Assembly (NCBI RefSeq): GCF_900114605.1
Contig: NZ_FOTP01000004.1
Coordinates: 1-64,000 of the forward strand
Direction: 5' to 3'
Length of the DNA stretch: 64,000 nt
Origin: Bradyrhizobium sp. NFR13
GTDB taxonomy: Bacteria; Pseudomonadota; Alphaproteobacteria; Rhizobiales; Xanthobacteraceae
The position numbers and the translations under genes were made by a program. The notes below the pieces were generated by a model, which saw only the letters and a program-made list of their open reading frames with translations, was not told the origin of the DNA and did not search any database. Of this stretch, positions 24,553 to 33,468 are shown piece after piece (position 1 is the first letter of the stretch; each line of letters opens with the position of its first letter).

Positions 24553-25875
24553 TTAGCCAGCCGTTACATCCACGAGCTCTTCGCCATCCAACACACGCTT
24601 CGCCTTGGCATGGTCGAGATCGCCTTCCCATGCGCCGACCACGACGGTGGCAACGCAGTTGCCGATCAGGTTGCCGAGCGCGCGGGCCATGCCGATGAAC
24701 CAGTCCACCGACAGCACCAGCACAAGGCCGATGGCGGGAATGCTCGGCACGGCATTCAGCGTCGCGGCAAGGATCACGATCGCTGAGCCCGGTACGCCGT
24801 GGGCGCCCTTCGACGTCACCAGCGAGACGCCCAGCACCAGCATGAGATCGCCGAAGGACAGGGGTGTGTTCGTGGCCTGCGCGATGAACACCACGGCCAG
24901 CGTCAGATAGATCGAGAACGCGTCGAGATTGAACGAGTATCCGGTCGGGATCACGAGGCCGACCACATTGTCCTTGACGCCGAGCCGTTCGAGTTTGCGC
25001 ATGACCTGGGGCAGCACTGCATCCGATGACGCGGTGGCGAGCACAATGGTGAGTTCCTCGCGCAGATAGTTCAGGAATTTAATGATGTTCAGCCCGGCCA
25101 GCGCCATCACGCCGCCGAGTATGGCGAAGACGAAGATCGCCACTGAGACATAGAACAGCACCACCAGCGAGACGAGTTGCTTCAGCGATCCAACGCCATA
25201 GCGTCCGACGGTATAGGCGACGGCGCCGAGCACACCGATCGGGGCGAGGCGTACGATCAATCCCATGGCGCGGAACAGAACGGTCGACACGGCATCGATG
25301 AAACTGGAGATGCGTTCGCCCTTCTCGCCGCCGACCAGCGCCAGGCTGGTGCCGAAGAGGATGGCGAAGAACAGCACCTGCAGAACGTCGTTTCGCGCCA
25401 GAGCGTCGAACGAGGTGGTCGGAATGATATTGAGCAGGAAACTGCCGATACCGCCGCCCTGCAGCTTGTGCGCGTTGTCGGCGACCGTAGTGAGGGCCTT
25501 GCCGTCAAGCGAGGCCGGATTGATGTTCATGCCATGGCCCGGGCCGAACAGATAGGCCAGCACCAGGCCGACAATGAGTGCCAGCGTGGTCATGGCCTCG
25601 AAATAGATCAGCGCCTTGACGCCAACCCTGCCGACCTTCTTGAGGTCGCCGGCACCCGCAATGCCATGCACCACCACACAGAACACGATAGGGGCCACAA
25701 TCATGGAGATCAGTTTGAGGAAGGCGTCGCTGAATACCTTCAGGCCGACGGCGAAGTCCGGCACGGCGATGCCAAGGACGATGCCGAGCAGCAGGGCGAC
25801 GAGCACCTGCACGAAGAGCGACTGATAGAGAGGCTTGCGGATTGGTTCGATGGCGGTAATCGTAGCCGTAGACAT
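24553..25875 (-). CDS. dctA: C4-dicarboxylate transporter DctA
   Basis: A 440-residue sodium or proton:dicarboxylate symporter of the DAACS family, importing succinate, fumarate and malate across the inner membrane. The N-terminal region has PLYQSLFVQVLVALLLGI. Later come the re-entrant serine-rich loop ATASSDAVLPQVM near residue 285 and GYSFNLDAFSIYL near 320, both typical of DctA. Length matches the family. Its promoter region contains a perfect sigma-54 element, as for rhizobial dctA controlled by DctB/DctD, but those regulators are not in this window. Confidence 0.93.
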   Translation of the reverse strand: MSTATITAIEPIRKPLYQSLFVQVLVALLLGIVLGIAVPDFAVGLKVFSDAFLKLISMIVAPIVFCVVVHGIAGAGDLKKVGRVGVKALIYFEAMTTLALIVGLVLAYLFGPGHGMNINPASLDGKALTTVADNAHKLQGGGIGSFLLNIIPTTSFDALARNDVLQVLFFAILFGTSLALVGGEKGERISSFIDAVSTVLFRAMGLIVRLAPIGVLGAVAYTVGRYGVGSLKQLVSLVVLFYVSVAIFVFAILGGVMALAGLNIIKFLNYLREELTIVLATASSDAVLPQVMRKLERLGVKDNVVGLVIPTGYSFNLDAFSIYLTLAVVFIAQATNTPLSFGDLMLVLGVSLVTSKGAHGVPGSAIVILAATLNAVPSIPAIGLVLVLSVDWFIGMARALGNLIGNCVATVVVGAWEGDLDHAKAKRVLDGEELVDVTAG

Positions 25876-25907
25876 GGTTCGCTCCCCCTGAGGTTCACGA
25901 ATATTCC

Positions 25908-25923
25908 AGCAACAACCGTGCCA
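25908..25923 (-). promoter_or_regulatory. Sigma-54 promoter for dctA
   Basis: Read on the minus strand: TGGCACG-GTTG-TTGCT, a perfect match to the sigma-54 consensus. It ends about 33 bases upstream of the dctA ATG. DctA genes of rhizobia are known to be sigma-54/DctD dependent. Confidence 0.8.
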
Positions 25924-26039
25924 CCGCCAGGCGCAGACGCGTAAAACCTCGCCGCGGTTACGGCGAGCTCTTTTCGTGTCGAGGGGGGATTGAAATCGAG
26001 CCAGTCGGCAGCCGGGTCGCTCCGGCGGCCATGCGACGA

Positions 26040-26414
26040 TTACTTCTCTTCTTCGTCGGCAATCGCTTCCATCAGGACGACCATCTGGCGCTGGACCGTC
26101 TGGCTCTTGATGCGGCTGTAAGCACGAAGCAAGCGGAGGCTGAAAGCGCTATCGAGGAACAGCAGGCTTTCCACTTCGCGGCTCTTGCCATCGCCATCGT
26201 AGAAGAAGGTGACCGGCACATCGAGCGCCGTCGCAATCTGCTGAAGACGCGCAGCGCCAACGCGATTGACACCCTTTTCATACTTCTGAACCTGCTGGAA
26301 ACTGACGCCCAGCTTTTCGCCCAAATCCGCCTGTGAAATTTTCTGTTCAACACGACGCAGACGGATCCTCTTGCCCATCTCAATGTCGGGTTTGCCGGCG
26401 CTACGTTGCTTCAT
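26040..26414 (-). CDS. XRE-family helix-turn-helix regulator
   Basis: A 124-residue DNA-binding protein. Residues 16-70 form an HTH_XRE domain (RIRLRRVEQKISQADLGEKL followed by GVSFQQVQKYEKG). The C-terminal half is helical and acidic, ending EAIADEEEK. Proteins of this size and layout are widespread in alphaproteobacteria and often occur in several copies. The ATG at 26414 is preceded by A/T-rich sequence. No target can be named; a 620-bp gene-free region lies upstream. Confidence 0.9.
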   Translation of the reverse strand: MKQRSAGKPDIEMGKRIRLRRVEQKISQADLGEKLGVSFQQVQKYEKGVNRVGAARLQQIATALDVPVTFFYDGDGKSREVESLLFLDSAFSLRLLRAYSRIKSQTVQRQMVVLMEAIADEEEK

Positions 26415-27036
26415 TCGTCACCATTCAGCTTGTTTGAATAAGGGAGTTTGGTTTTATTTTCTTGGTTGGAGCTTCTTAGCCCGAGAGCCCTTAAAGCTAA
26501 CTTTCAAAGGCATCTCTGTTATACACATCGTCATGACGACTAGGATGGCTGAAATCGTCGCGATACGCGAATTGGTCGATACGTAATCGCGCGGGTCATC
26601 CAATCGTACAAAAAACCTTGCGGTATTCAGTTGCTACTTCGCATTGCTTGCAAACGAACACTGCACTTCAATTTCTATCGCTACGGGCCTTGTAGTGGAA
26701 GCGAAAGTACAAGTTGGTCATCATGCTATACACACGTGACTTGCCTGACGCACGCAGGATAACTGAGAGTCGTTCGCATTCGTAAGCTGCAAATCTCTGG
26801 TATGCAGGATTCCATGCGATTTCCCGCTGCAATTTCGCACTTTACGATCTGCTGTGTAGCACCGCCATGATATCACAATTCCGTGGGTGGTTGTTGCTAC
26901 GTTCGATGCGCACCGGAAGTTTCATTCCAAATTCTCACTGAGAGAGAATTTCATTTGATTCGTGCTCGATGTGCTGAACGCGACCAGAGCCCGGTGGTAT
27001 GTGCCGACTGTGCAATATTGATCATGTCGTTCGTTA
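26415..27036. other. Gene-free, A/T-richer region
   Basis: About 620 bases with no credible coding frame on either strand and visibly lower G+C than the surroundings. It contains an inverted repeat (AAATTCTC at 26929-26936 and GAGAATTT at 26944-26951, seven-base loop) not followed by a T tract. The XRE promoter must lie at the left end. It could hold a small RNA or be relic DNA. Confidence 0.5.
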
Positions 27037-28293
27037 CTAAACATTGCTGTCGGTAATCGCGGAGTAGAGCATGGTGCGCAGTTCGCGCCGGATCGGATAG
27101 GCGCTCGATGGCAACAGCTGCGTCATGAAGATTGCGATCAGCTGCTCGGCCGGATCTATCAGGAATGCCGTGCTTGCCGCGCCGCCCCACGCATACTCAC
27201 CGGCGCTGCCGGGGATCATGGTCTTGGCCGGATTCATCGTCACTGAAAATCCGAGTCCGAAGCCGATGCCGGCATAGCTCGCTTCACTGAACATCGACTT
27301 TGACATTTCGGTGAGATCGCGGCCGCCAGGCAGGTGGTTGCTGGTCATCAATGCGATGGTCTTTGGGGACAGCAAACGCACGTCGCCAAGCACGCCGCCA
27401 TTGAGCAGTGCGCGGCAGAAGGTGAGATAGTCTGACGTCGTTGAGCACAAGCCGCCGCCGCCAGAGATCATCGAGGGCGGAGACAGGAATGAACTCGTCG
27501 TGGGATCGTCCTGCAAGGTGAAGCCACCCTTGCCATCGGCGGCGTAGCAGGCAGCGAAGCGATGCGCCTTGTCGGAAGGCACAAAGAAGCCGGTATCGGT
27601 CATACCGAGCGGATCGAAGATGCGCTCCTGCAGAAATTGTTCGAATGGTTTCCCGGTGATCTTCCCTACGAGATAGCCGATCACATCGGTCGAGACAGAA
27701 TAATTCCACGCGTCGCCTGGCGAGAACTCCAGAGGGATTTTGGCGAGATCTGAAATCATTGACGTCAGCGTACCGGATTTTTCGACCTCGCCGATCTTGA
27801 GCGCACGATAGGCGGCATCGACATTGGTGCGCTGCTGGAATCCGTAAGTGAATCCGGACGTGTGACGCAGCAGGTCGATGATCTGCATCGGACGGGCCGG
27901 TGGCTTCGTCAGGAATGGCGCCGTCACGCCAGCCTGGAATACGCCGAGATTTGCCCATTCGGGAATATATTTGTGAACGGGCTCATCGAGCGCGACACGT
28001 CCTTCCTCCACCAGCATCATGAAGGCGACCGTCGTGATCGGCTTGGTCATCGAATAGATGCGGAAGATCGTATCGTTCTTGACCGGAATCTGTCGTTCGA
28101 CATCCGCAAAGCCCTGCGCCGTGCTGTGCACGATTTCGCCACGGCGATAGATCAGCAGCCGTGTGCCGGGAAAGCGGCCGGCATCGACATAGCGCTGCTT
28201 GAGATGTGCTTCGAGGCGGGCCAGCGCGGCGGTCGACATGCCGACCTGTTCGGGTGATGCAGACGAAGGGCTCAGGCTTTGGGACGACGGCAT
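27037..28293 (-). CDS. Serine hydrolase, class C beta-lactamase/family VIII esterase type
   Basis: A 418-residue penicillin-recognising serine hydrolase. The nucleophile motif SxxK is SMTK at about residue 80 (FRIYSMTKPITT), and the second-site tyrosine is in WNYSVSTD near residue 180. No clear signal peptide is visible, which favours a cytoplasmic esterase over a periplasmic beta-lactamase. Length fits family VIII carboxylesterases (EstB-like). It is divergent from the intradiol dioxygenase gene, with about 150 bases between. The natural substrate is unknown. Confidence 0.88.
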   Translation of the reverse strand: MPSSQSLSPSSASPEQVGMSTAALARLEAHLKQRYVDAGRFPGTRLLIYRRGEIVHSTAQGFADVERQIPVKNDTIFRIYSMTKPITTVAFMMLVEEGRVALDEPVHKYIPEWANLGVFQAGVTAPFLTKPPARPMQIIDLLRHTSGFTYGFQQRTNVDAAYRALKIGEVEKSGTLTSMISDLAKIPLEFSPGDAWNYSVSTDVIGYLVGKITGKPFEQFLQERIFDPLGMTDTGFFVPSDKAHRFAACYAADGKGGFTLQDDPTTSSFLSPPSMISGGGGLCSTTSDYLTFCRALLNGGVLGDVRLLSPKTIALMTSNHLPGGRDLTEMSKSMFSEASYAGIGFGLGFSVTMNPAKTMIPGSAGEYAWGGAASTAFLIDPAEQLIAIFMTQLLPSSAYPIRRELRTMLYSAITDSNV

Positions 28294-28445
28294 TGCAACA
28301 TCACTCCGATGTGTGGACGCGGTTCGTTTCTATGGATGAAAGTCAGTCGCTGTCCATATGGGTTTGTAGCATCGCGAGCTTACGCGAAGCTCTGTTTCGT
28401 GTATCGTTAAAGCTGCAATTGCTTAGCGTTGCTCAGGATGGAATT

Positions 28446-29357
28446 ATGACCCAATTCAATGACACTGAACTCACTGCGGCCGTCATCCAGAGCTTCGACA
28501 AGACGTCCGATCCGCGCACGAAATTCCTGCTGCAAGAACTCGTGAAGTCATTGCACGATTATGTGCGCAAGACCGATCTCACCTTCGGTGAATGGGAAGT
28601 GGCGATCGATTTCCTGACCCGCACGGGCCACAAATGCACGCCGATCCGGCAGGAGTTCATTTTGCTTTCTGACGTGCTGGGCGTCTCGATGCTGGTCGAT
28701 GCCGTCAATCACAGGGAGCGTGAGGGGGCCACACAGACGACGGTGCTCGGACCGTTCTATGTCGGCGAGCATCCGGTGATGGCGCATGGCGCCGATATCT
28801 CTCCGGGCCTCACGGGTGAGCGGATGTTCGTGCAGAGCCGCGTCACCGATCTCGATGGCAAGCCGCTGGCCGGCGTGCCGGTCGATATCTGGCATGCCGA
28901 TGATGACGGTTTCTACGACTCGCAGAAGGCCAGCTATGCCACACAAGGCCCGTCGTCGCGCGCGCGCTTTATCACCGACAGCGATGGCCGGCTGTTTTTC
29001 CGCACTATTCTGCCATGCAGCTATCCGATCCCGACCGATGGTCCGGCCGGAGATCTTGTGCTCAAGACGGGACGTCATCCGATGCGTCCGGCGCATGTGC
29101 ACTTTCTCGTCGCGGCTCCCGGCTATGAACCGCTGATTACCCACGTCTTCATCGAGGGCGACGAATATCTCGACTCCGATGTGGTGTTCGGCGTGAAGGA
29201 CGATCTGATCGCCACCGTCGAGAAGCGCAGCGATGCCTTGATGCCTGATGGTCGGCCTGCCACGGGGGCGTGGCATCTGATGACCTATAATTTCCGGATG
29301 AAGCCGGGCGAGGGCACGATTCCGCAGCCGATGATGCCGGAAAAGGCTGGGGCGTAA
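28446..29357 (+). CDS. Intradiol ring-cleavage dioxygenase (hydroxyquinol/catechol 1,2-dioxygenase)
   Basis: A non-haem iron(III) dioxygenase that splits catechol-type rings between the hydroxyls. I place the start at ATG 28446 (303 residues; agga upstream) rather than the far upstream frame opening. The N-terminal 110 residues are the helical dimer-linker domain. The catalytic domain follows, with metal-ligand candidates Tyr in LGPFYVGEHP, Tyr in DDDGFYD and two His in RPAHVHFLV. Similarity of the linker and PTDGPAGDLV segments points to hydroxyquinol 1,2-dioxygenase. No maleylacetate reductase is adjacent, so the pathway is incomplete here. Confidence 0.9.
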   Translation: MTQFNDTELTAAVIQSFDKTSDPRTKFLLQELVKSLHDYVRKTDLTFGEWEVAIDFLTRTGHKCTPIRQEFILLSDVLGVSMLVDAVNHREREGATQTTVLGPFYVGEHPVMAHGADISPGLTGERMFVQSRVTDLDGKPLAGVPVDIWHADDDGFYDSQKASYATQGPSSRARFITDSDGRLFFRTILPCSYPIPTDGPAGDLVLKTGRHPMRPAHVHFLVAAPGYEPLITHVFIEGDEYLDSDVVFGVKDDLIATVEKRSDALMPDGRPATGAWHLMTYNFRMKPGEGTIPQPMMPEKAGA

Positions 29358-29385
29358 GCGATCCCAGGCTATCTGCGATCTGCGG

Positions 29386-29901
29386 TCAGGTCGCGCTCCA
29401 GTCGCGTTGGGAGAGTTCCTGCAGCGACTCCAGGAAGAATTGATCGAACAGGAACGGTGCGTCGCCGTGTGCGGCCGATGGCGCGATGAGGGGGACCATG
29501 CCCAACAGCACGCGGCCGAGTTCGCCGATGTGCTCGGCAAAGGCCTCGAGCCCGCTGCGATCAGAACTCTCGACGACGGCGTGGAGTGCGTCTCTGGCCT
29601 GTGCGATCTGGTGATCGACATCGTGGACGGTACGATCGAGCGCATCGATATCGACATCCACGGTGACAGTGTTGTCTTTGGCCGGAGTCAGCGCGTCTTC
29701 AAGAGCGCTCTTTCGGAACATATGAAGTTGCCGCGAGACATCCTCGAAATGACCGAGCGCGGCTGCCGCATTCGCTTCGAGATCGCTTTTGCCCTGAGAC
29801 AGGATCGCCGCGGCGGATACCACGGCGGCAGCTTTCAGGGTGCTCAGCGCCTTTTGCAGCAATGCGAGGGCGGGGTCAGTGATCACCGGAATGGTCGGCA
29901 T
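29386..29901 (-). CDS. Hypothetical alpha-helical protein
   Basis: An open frame giving about 171 residues from ATG 29901 (or 191 from 29961). The protein is rich in Ala, Leu, Asp and His, apparently all helical, without signal peptide or membrane spans; the C-terminal part contains GMVPLIAPSAAHGDAPFLFD. I do not recognise a family. A competing frame on the opposite strand (29407-29937) is of similar length but reads less like a protein. No strong ribosome binding site is visible. It converges with the dioxygenase gene with only 28 bases between stops. Confidence 0.5.
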   Translation of the reverse strand: MPTIPVITDPALALLQKALSTLKAAAVVSAAAILSQGKSDLEANAAAALGHFEDVSRQLHMFRKSALEDALTPAKDNTVTVDVDIDALDRTVHDVDHQIAQARDALHAVVESSDRSGLEAFAEHIGELGRVLLGMVPLIAPSAAHGDAPFLFDQFFLESLQELSQRDWSAT

Positions 29902-29961
29902 GAGGCGGTCCGTTCGCAAGAAATTGGACCCGGTTGATAGCACCGATCCGGCCGCCGGCAC

Positions 29962-30317
29962 GCCGACGGGCTTGGCAAAATAGTACCTCGTAACTCACTG
30001 CCTATTCCGCGTGCGTCGCACAATAAATAAGCGTCCCGCAAATTTTCGATGCGCGTGGTTCCCGGCGCTGGCTCCGCTGTCTTTAAGTAAGTGGCTGCAA
30101 TTAGTAGAAATTTCCATCTGGCAGCGATTGGCACGAACTTTGAATAGTTCTTAGCGACGCCATTGTAGCCGTCACCATCAATCACCAGTCAGCATTGCCA
30201 TCATGGGGCCTCCCCCAGACGCGCCGCTATGTCCGTACGCCTTCGACCGAGGTGCGCTGTGACGAGGGGCCGATGACGATGCAGGCGATTCGAGGCGCGA
30301 AAGGACGACATCAGCAC
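29962..30317. other. Upstream region of the nitrate-assimilation operon
   Basis: About 350 bases without a credible gene. It holds the sigma-54-like element at 30129-30144 and the leader of the first transporter gene. I did not recognise a clear NasR/NasT-type antitermination hairpin pair by eye, although such leaders are known for nitrate-assimilation genes. Confidence 0.5.
30129..30144 (+). promoter_or_regulatory. Sigma-54-like promoter for the nitrate operon
   Basis: TGGCACG-AACT-TTGAA: perfect -24 element and spacing, but A replaces the usual C of the -12 GC pair. The expected start is near 30155, well upstream of the first gene. The imperfect -12 makes it a candidate only; NtrC control of nitrate assimilation is well known in rhizobia. 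Confidence 0.42.
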
Positions 30318-31628
30318 ATGACGAAGTCAGAGACCAACAAGCCGGGCCGCAAGATCAGCCGCCGTCAGCTTCTGAAAGCCGGCGCGGGAACCGCTGCCTT
30401 GCTCGCGGCTGCCAAGCTCAACTTCCCCGCCGGGGCGTTCGCACAGGGGGCTGGTCCTGAAGTGAAGGGCGCCAAGCTCGGCTTCATCGCACTGACCGAT
30501 GCGGCGCCGCTGTTTATCGCCAAGGAGAAGGGCATCTTCGCCAAATACGGACTGCCGGACACAGAAGTCTTGAAGCAGGCGTCGTGGGGCACCACGCGCG
30601 ATAACCTCGTCCTCGGCTCCGAAGGCAATGGTATCGATGGCGCGCATATCCTGACGCCGATGCCGTACCTGATCTCGTCCGGCAAGGTGACGCAGAACAA
30701 CGTGCCGACGCCGATGTATATTCTGGCGCGGCTCAACCTGAACGGCCAGAGCATCTCGGTCGGCAAGGAATATGCGGATCTCAAGATCGGTCTCGACACC
30801 AAGCCGTTCAAGGATGCGATCGACAAGAAGAAAGCCTCCGGCAAGTCCGTGAAGGCCGCGATGACTTTCCCAGGCGGTACCCACGATCTCTGGATTCGAT
30901 ACTGGCTCGCTGCCGGCGGCATCGATCCCGACAAGGACATCGAAACCATCGTGGTGCCGCCGCCGCAGATGGTCGCCAACATGAAGGTTGGCACCATGGA
31001 TTGCTTCTGCGTCTGCGAGCCATGGAATCTGCAGCTCATCCACCAGAACATCGGCTACACCGCGCTGACCACCGGCGAACTCTGGAACAAGCATCCCGAG
31101 AAGTCGCTCGGCCTGCGCGCCGCCTGGGTCGACAAGAATCCGAAGGCTGCCAAGGCGCTGCTGATGGCCGTCATGGAAGCGCAACAGTTTTGCGAGAAGG
31201 CCGAGAACCGCGACGAGGTTGCCGCCATCAATGCCAAGCGCCAGTGGATCAACTGCCCTGTGGAAGACGTCACCGACCGCGTCAAAGGCAAGTTTGATTA
31301 CGGCACCGGTCGCGTGGTCGAGAACTCGCCGCATATCATGAAGTTCTGGGACGACTTCGCCTCCTATCCCTATCAGAGCCACGATCTCTGGTTCATGACC
31401 GAAGACATTCGTTGGGGCAAATACGAAGCGGGCTTCGACAGCAAGGCGCTGATCGCGAAGGTCAATCGCGAAGACCTCTGGAAGGAAGCCGCCAAGGAGA
31501 TGGGCGTCACCACGATGCCGACCTCGACGTCACGCGGCAAGGAGACCTTCTTCGATGGCAAGGTGTTCGATCCTGAAAACCCTGCCGCCTATCTGAAATC
31601 GCTCGCCATCAAGCGCGTCGAAGTCTGA
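30318..31628 (+). CDS. nrtA: Nitrate ABC transporter substrate-binding protein (NrtA type)
   Basis: A periplasmic binding protein of the NrtA/CmpA family (436 residues from ATG 30318). The N-terminus is a twin-arginine signal (KISRRQLLKAG, cleavage near AFAQG), implying export in folded form. The mature protein begins with GAKLGFIALTDAAPLFIAKE, a family hallmark, and has FPGGTHDLWIRYWLA. An alternative ATG at 30273 has a better ribosome binding site and would add 15 residues. It is the first gene of the nitrate operon and binds nitrate, perhaps also nitrite or cyanate. Confidence 0.93.
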   Translation: MTKSETNKPGRKISRRQLLKAGAGTAALLAAAKLNFPAGAFAQGAGPEVKGAKLGFIALTDAAPLFIAKEKGIFAKYGLPDTEVLKQASWGTTRDNLVLGSEGNGIDGAHILTPMPYLISSGKVTQNNVPTPMYILARLNLNGQSISVGKEYADLKIGLDTKPFKDAIDKKKASGKSVKAAMTFPGGTHDLWIRYWLAAGGIDPDKDIETIVVPPPQMVANMKVGTMDCFCVCEPWNLQLIHQNIGYTALTTGELWNKHPEKSLGLRAAWVDKNPKAAKALLMAVMEAQQFCEKAENRDEVAAINAKRQWINCPVEDVTDRVKGKFDYGTGRVVENSPHIMKFWDDFASYPYQSHDLWFMTEDIRWGKYEAGFDSKALIAKVNREDLWKEAAKEMGVTTMPTSTSRGKETFFDGKVFDPENPAAYLKSLAIKRVEV

Positions 31629-31663
31629 GACCTGGATCTCGGACCGGTGCAGGCAAGGCTGAA

Positions 31664-32575
31664 ATGACGGAGATCAGTGCGATGAACATGCAAGTTATCA
31701 AGACCGAGCCGGCAACGGCACTGGCGAAACCGCCGGTGGCCAGCGTCGCACTGGCTCCCAAGCAGGCTCCGAACTACGACAAGTACATCAAGGCAGCCAA
31801 GGACGCCGCAGCACGGATTATTCCGCCGCTGATCGTCTTCGCGCTGCTGATGGTGTTCTGGGAGTTGCTGTGCCGGCGTGCAGGGTCGACCCTGCCGCCG
31901 CCATCCAAGGTCTATCAGGACACCAAGGAACTGATTTTCGATCCGTTCTTCGATCGCGGCGGTATTGATAAGGGCCTGTTCTGGCATCTGTCCGCGAGTC
32001 TTCAGCGCGTCGCCTTTGGATATTCGCTCGCGGCTGTTGTCGGCATCGCTCTTGGCACGCTGGTCGGTCAGTCCGTCTGGGCGATGCGTGGGCTCGATCC
32101 GATCTTCCAGGTGCTGCGGACCATTCCGCCGCTGGCTTGGCTGCCGCTGGCACTCGCGGCCTTCCGCGACGGTCAGCCCTCGGCGATCTTCGTGATCTTC
32201 ATCACCTCGATCTGGCCGATCATCATCAACACGGCTGTCGGTATCCGGAATATTCCGCAGGACTATCGCAACGTCGCCGCTGTCGTGCAGCTCAATCCGC
32301 TAGAATTTTTCTGGAAAGTCATGCTGCCATCCGCAGCGCCCTACATCTTCACCGGTCTGCGCATCGGCATCGGCCTGTCGTGGCTCGCCATCATCGCGGC
32401 CGAGATGCTGATCGGCGGCGTTGGCATCGGCTTCTTTATCTGGGACGCCTGGAATTCCTCACATATCAGCGAGATCATTCTGGCGCTGTTCTATGTCGGT
32501 ATCATCGGCTTCGTGCTCGATCGCATGATCGCCGGGCTCGGCAAGCTCGTCACCCACGGCACGTCTGTCAGCTAA
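31664..32575 (+). CDS. nrtB: Nitrate ABC transporter permease (NrtB type)
   Basis: A 303-residue inner-membrane permease of the BPD_transp_1 family with six or so helices after a cytoplasmic N-terminus of about 45 residues. The ATPase-contact EAA-type loop appears near residue 205-225 (VAAVVQLNPLEFFWKVMLP). Segments such as RTIPPLAWLPLALAAF are typical of NrtB. It follows nrtA by 36 bases and precedes the ATPase gene by 24 bases. The start at 31664 has aagg upstream; ATG 31682 is an alternative. Confidence 0.93.
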   Translation: MTEISAMNMQVIKTEPATALAKPPVASVALAPKQAPNYDKYIKAAKDAAARIIPPLIVFALLMVFWELLCRRAGSTLPPPSKVYQDTKELIFDPFFDRGGIDKGLFWHLSASLQRVAFGYSLAAVVGIALGTLVGQSVWAMRGLDPIFQVLRTIPPLAWLPLALAAFRDGQPSAIFVIFITSIWPIIINTAVGIRNIPQDYRNVAAVVQLNPLEFFWKVMLPSAAPYIFTGLRIGIGLSWLAIIAAEMLIGGVGIGFFIWDAWNSSHISEIILALFYVGIIGFVLDRMIAGLGKLVTHGTSVS

Positions 32576-32599
32576 GTTGGTCAGCTAAGGAGAGATATC

Positions 32600-33394
32600 A
32601 TGACGCCATATCTGAAGCTCGACCACGTCGACAAGGTCTTCACCCGCGGCAAGGTCTCGTCGGAGGTGTTGAAGGACATCAACCTCAACCTCGGCAAGGG
32701 TGAATACGTCTCCATTATCGGGCATTCCGGTTGCGGCAAGTCGACGATGCTCAACATCATCGCCGGCCTGACGCGTGCAACGATCGGCGGGGTGATTCTT
32801 GAAGATCGCGAAGTCAATTCGCCGGGCCCCGATCGCGCCGTGGTGTTCCAGAACCACAGTCTGCTGCCGTGGCTGACGGTTTATCAGAATGTCCGTCTTG
32901 GCGTGGACAAGGTATTTGCCAAGACCAAGTCTCGTGCCGAGCGCGATGAATGGACGATGCACAATCTCAATCTCGTGCAGATGACGCATGCCAAGGACAA
33001 GCGCCCCTCGGAAATCTCCGGCGGCATGAAGCAGCGCGTCGGCATCGCCCGCGCGCTCGCGATGGAGCCGAAGGTGCTGTTGCTCGACGAACCGTTCGGT
33101 GCGCTCGACGCACTGACCCGCGCCCATTTGCAGGACTCGGTCATGGCACTGCATCAGAAGCTCGGCAATACCATCGTCATGATCACCCATGACGTGGACG
33201 AGGCCGTACTGTTGTCGGACCGCATCGTCATGATGACCAACGGGCCATCAGCGACCATCGGCGAAGTCCTGGACGTGCCATTGCCGCGGCCGCGCCAGCG
33301 TCTCGAACTGGCGAGTAACCCGGTCTATCTCGATTGCCGCAAGCGGGTGCTCGAATTCCTGTATGAGCGCCACAAATTCGTCGAAGCCGCGTAA
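32600..33394 (+). CDS. nrtC: Nitrate ABC transporter ATPase (NrtD/NasD type)
   Basis: A 264-residue single-domain ABC ATPase. Walker A is GHSGCGKST near residue 40, the signature ISGGMKQRVGIARAL near 138, Walker B VLLLDEPFGALDAL near 155 and the switch His in THDVDEA. It lacks the C-terminal NrtA-like regulatory domain of cyanobacterial NrtC, so it equals NrtD/NasD in domain content; published symbols vary. It energises nitrate uptake with the two upstream products. A strong ribosome binding site (aaggaga) precedes it. Confidence 0.92.
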   Translation: MTPYLKLDHVDKVFTRGKVSSEVLKDINLNLGKGEYVSIIGHSGCGKSTMLNIIAGLTRATIGGVILEDREVNSPGPDRAVVFQNHSLLPWLTVYQNVRLGVDKVFAKTKSRAERDEWTMHNLNLVQMTHAKDKRPSEISGGMKQRVGIARALAMEPKVLLLDEPFGALDALTRAHLQDSVMALHQKLGNTIVMITHDVDEAVLLSDRIVMMTNGPSATIGEVLDVPLPRPRQRLELASNPVYLDCRKRVLEFLYERHKFVEAA

Positions 33395-33468
33395 GCGTCC
33401 TATTACGTCTTGACTTACGAGGGTAAACCGAATGAATGCGGTGGATGCATTTCGGATAGCTTCAGATC

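Noticed and set aside
29407-29937. 176-codon plus-strand frame opposite the hypothetical protein at 29386-29901
   Set aside because: Arg/Gly/Cys-rich reading; the minus-strand frame reads more like a folded helical protein, though the choice is not certain.
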